Below, piece by piece: positions 6,737 to 7,593 of a stretch of DNA of 7,593 bases (positions within the stretch are counted from its first letter, which is position 1; each line of letters starts with the position of its first letter). The notes beneath the pieces are model-generated. The model saw only the letters and a list, made by a program, of their open reading frames with translations. It ran no database searches and was not told the origin of the DNA. Source of the DNA: Gemmatimonadota bacterium. GTDB lineage: Bacteria; Gemmatimonadota; Gemmatimonadetes; Longimicrobiales; Longimicrobiaceae. The position numbers and the translations under genes were made by a program. The stretch covers positions 1 to 7,593 of the forward strand of contig JAFAYN010000164.1 of the NCBI GenBank assembly GCA_019240375.1. Direction: 5' to 3'.

Positions 6737-6754
6737 CGCCGGCAGGGGCCGGCG
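6737..6754. other. Short GC hairpin between the PKS and propeller genes
   Basis: A perfect 7-base inverted repeat (CGCCGGC / GCCGGCG) encloses a 4-base loop. It lies in the 70-base gap between the PKS stop and the propeller start. No T-run follows it on the minus strand, so it is not a convincing intrinsic terminator. It could be a weak attenuator, an RNA-processing or stabilising stem, or simply chance in GC-rich DNA. Confidence 0.35.
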
Positions 6755-6770
6755 GCCGTACGCCTGAGCC

Positions 6771-7593
6771 CTACCCGCCCGCCTCCCCGGCCGCGAGCAC
6801 CGCCACCACCACCTCCTCGCCTCGCACCCGCCCCGCGTAGGTGGGGATCACCCGCGGGCCGGAGCGGAGCACCACCCACCCATCCGGGGCCAGGGAAGCC
6901 AGCACCAGCGGGGCGTCCGGGGCGGCGCCCCCCTTCCGCAGGCTCTCCCCGGCGCACCAGACCCGGGTGGCGGCGGTGTCTCCGTCCTCCCCAGCCTCGG
7001 TCGCCACCCGCTCCGCCAGCCGCTGCCGCTCCGTGCCCAGCAGGTCGCGCCAGGCGCCGACGCCTCGCGCGACCACCGGCTCCACGTCGGCGCCCACTCC
7101 CGGGCCCGCCACCCCCAGCGTCATGCCCCGCGCGTGCGACGCCGAGACCGCCGGCCCTCCGGCGACCTCCGGCTTCCCGTCCGGCCGCCGGAGCGGGGCT
7201 CCTCCTCCGGCGGCTTCTCGCAGCACGGGGCCGCTCCCGTTGTGGCGGCCGTTCCCGTTGGCGCGCACGGCCACGCGCACCACCCCGGAGGCGGCCAGCT
7301 CCCCGACGCGCCGCTCCAGGTACGGGGCGAGCAGCGCCTCCGGCCACTCCTCCCGCACCGGGAGGTCGGCGACGCGGCGGAGCCGCAGCCCCTCCCAGCG
7401 CTCGACCACCCGCCCCTGGTCGTCGGCCACCAGCAGGTCCCACACGAAGGTCTCGCCGTCGCTCTCGCGCTCCCGCCCGTGGACCGTGAGGGGGCCGGCG
7501 AGCGGGGCGGAGGCGGCCAGCCACTCGATCCCTACCGGGAGGAGGAGAGCGTGGGGGATGCACGCCTGGACGGAGTGGACCACCGCGTCACGG
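6771..7593 (-). CDS. Type I polyketide synthase, C-terminal fragment: end of DH domain plus integrated PPTase domain (enediyne-PKS-like)
   Basis: The frame stays open to the right edge, so this is the last 273 codons of a larger gene; the GTG at 7583 is internal, not a start. The first residues (RDAVVHSVQACIPH, then L-L-P-V-G-I-E) and residues 47-76 (T-F-V-W-D-L-L-V-A-D-D-Q-G-R-V-V-E-R-W-E-G-L-R) look like the closing part of a hot-dog dehydratase domain. After a Gly/Asn linker (112-121) comes a 4'-phosphopantetheinyl transferase domain with Sfp-type motifs in order: RPDGKPEV (136-143), S-A-S-H-A-R-G (150-156), G-A-D169-V-E171-P-V with the magnesium-binding acidic residues, and W212-C-A-G-E216-S-L-R-K220. 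Such a domain would load the PKS's own acyl carrier domain with phosphopantetheine. A DH followed directly by a C-terminal PPTase is the known order in enediyne PKSs (KS-AT-ACP-KR-DH-PPTase), so a self-activating iterative PKS of that type is likely. The typical enediyne thioesterase does not follow; the operon of propeller and DyP genes does. Upstream domains are outside the window. Confidence 0.82.
   Translation of the reverse strand, partial: RDAVVHSVQACIPHALLLPVGIEWLAASAPLAGPLTVHGRERESDGETFVWDLLVADDQGRVVERWEGLRLRRVADLPVREEWPEALLAPYLERRVGELAASGVVRVAVRANGNGRHNGSGPVLREAAGGGAPLRRPDGKPEVAGGPAVSASHARGMTLGVAGPGVGADVEPVVARGVGAWRDLLGTERQRLAERVATEAGEDGDTAATRVWCAGESLRKGGAAPDAPLVLASLAPDGWVVLRSGPRVIPTYAGRVRGEEVVVAVLAAGEAGG

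Noticed and set aside
5645..7489. Long plus-strand open frame of about 614 codons
   Set aside because: Antisense to the propeller and PKS genes; the second half is a Pro/Arg/Ala run with no domain, and no ribosome site supports it.
6771..7583. Stand-alone 270-residue gene starting at GTG 7583
   Set aside because: The frame stays open to the window edge with DH-like residues before the GTG, and the protein would begin in the middle of a DH domain; it is the tail of a larger PKS.

Overview
The window is a GC-rich stretch from a bacterium, with every supported gene on the minus strand. The reading order is therefore from base 7593 down to base 1. No rRNA, tRNA, IS element, CRISPR array or integrase is visible. 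The high GC content, dense packing with ATGA overlaps, purine-rich ribosome sites and a lipoprotein gene fit a secondary-metabolite-rich phylum such as Gemmatimonadota, Myxococcota or Actinomycetota. The sequence alone does not decide between them.

Layout in the direction of transcription: (1) the 3' end of a large type I polyketide synthase (PKS) gene, entering from the right edge, which carries the end of a dehydratase (DH) domain followed by a C-terminal Sfp-type phosphopantetheinyl transferase (PPTase) domain, an order known from enediyne-type iterative PKSs; (2) a 70-base spacer with a small GC hairpin; (3) a beta-propeller protein with an unusual histidine cluster; (4) a 622-residue DyP-type peroxidase fused to C-terminal TPR repeats, with the expected heme residues present; (5) a 413-residue protein with a HEAT-like N-terminal part, an unrecognised middle and a calcium-loop-like C-terminus; (6) a 106-residue protein that looks like a dimeric alpha/beta-barrel (ABM/NIPSNAP-like) domain; (7) a second DyP-TPR protein, paralogous to the first, in which both the catalytic aspartate and the proximal heme histidine are replaced; (8) the first 47 codons of a lipoprotein gene leaving at the left edge.

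Genes 3 to 8 are almost certainly one operon. Their junctions are a 4-base ATGA overlap, 17 bases, 9 bases, 10 bases and another 4-base ATGA overlap. The PKS lies 70 bases upstream on the same strand and may share the transcript. The main interest is the pairing of an intact with an active-site-deficient DyP-TPR protein, embedded with a propeller, a HEAT-like protein and a small barrel protein behind an enediyne-PKS-like megasynthase. I know of no described system with this set. A reasonable inference is an oxidative tailoring or self-protection module assembled on TPR and HEAT scaffolds, with the degenerate paralogue acting as a structural or regulatory partner. That role is inference, not something the sequence proves.
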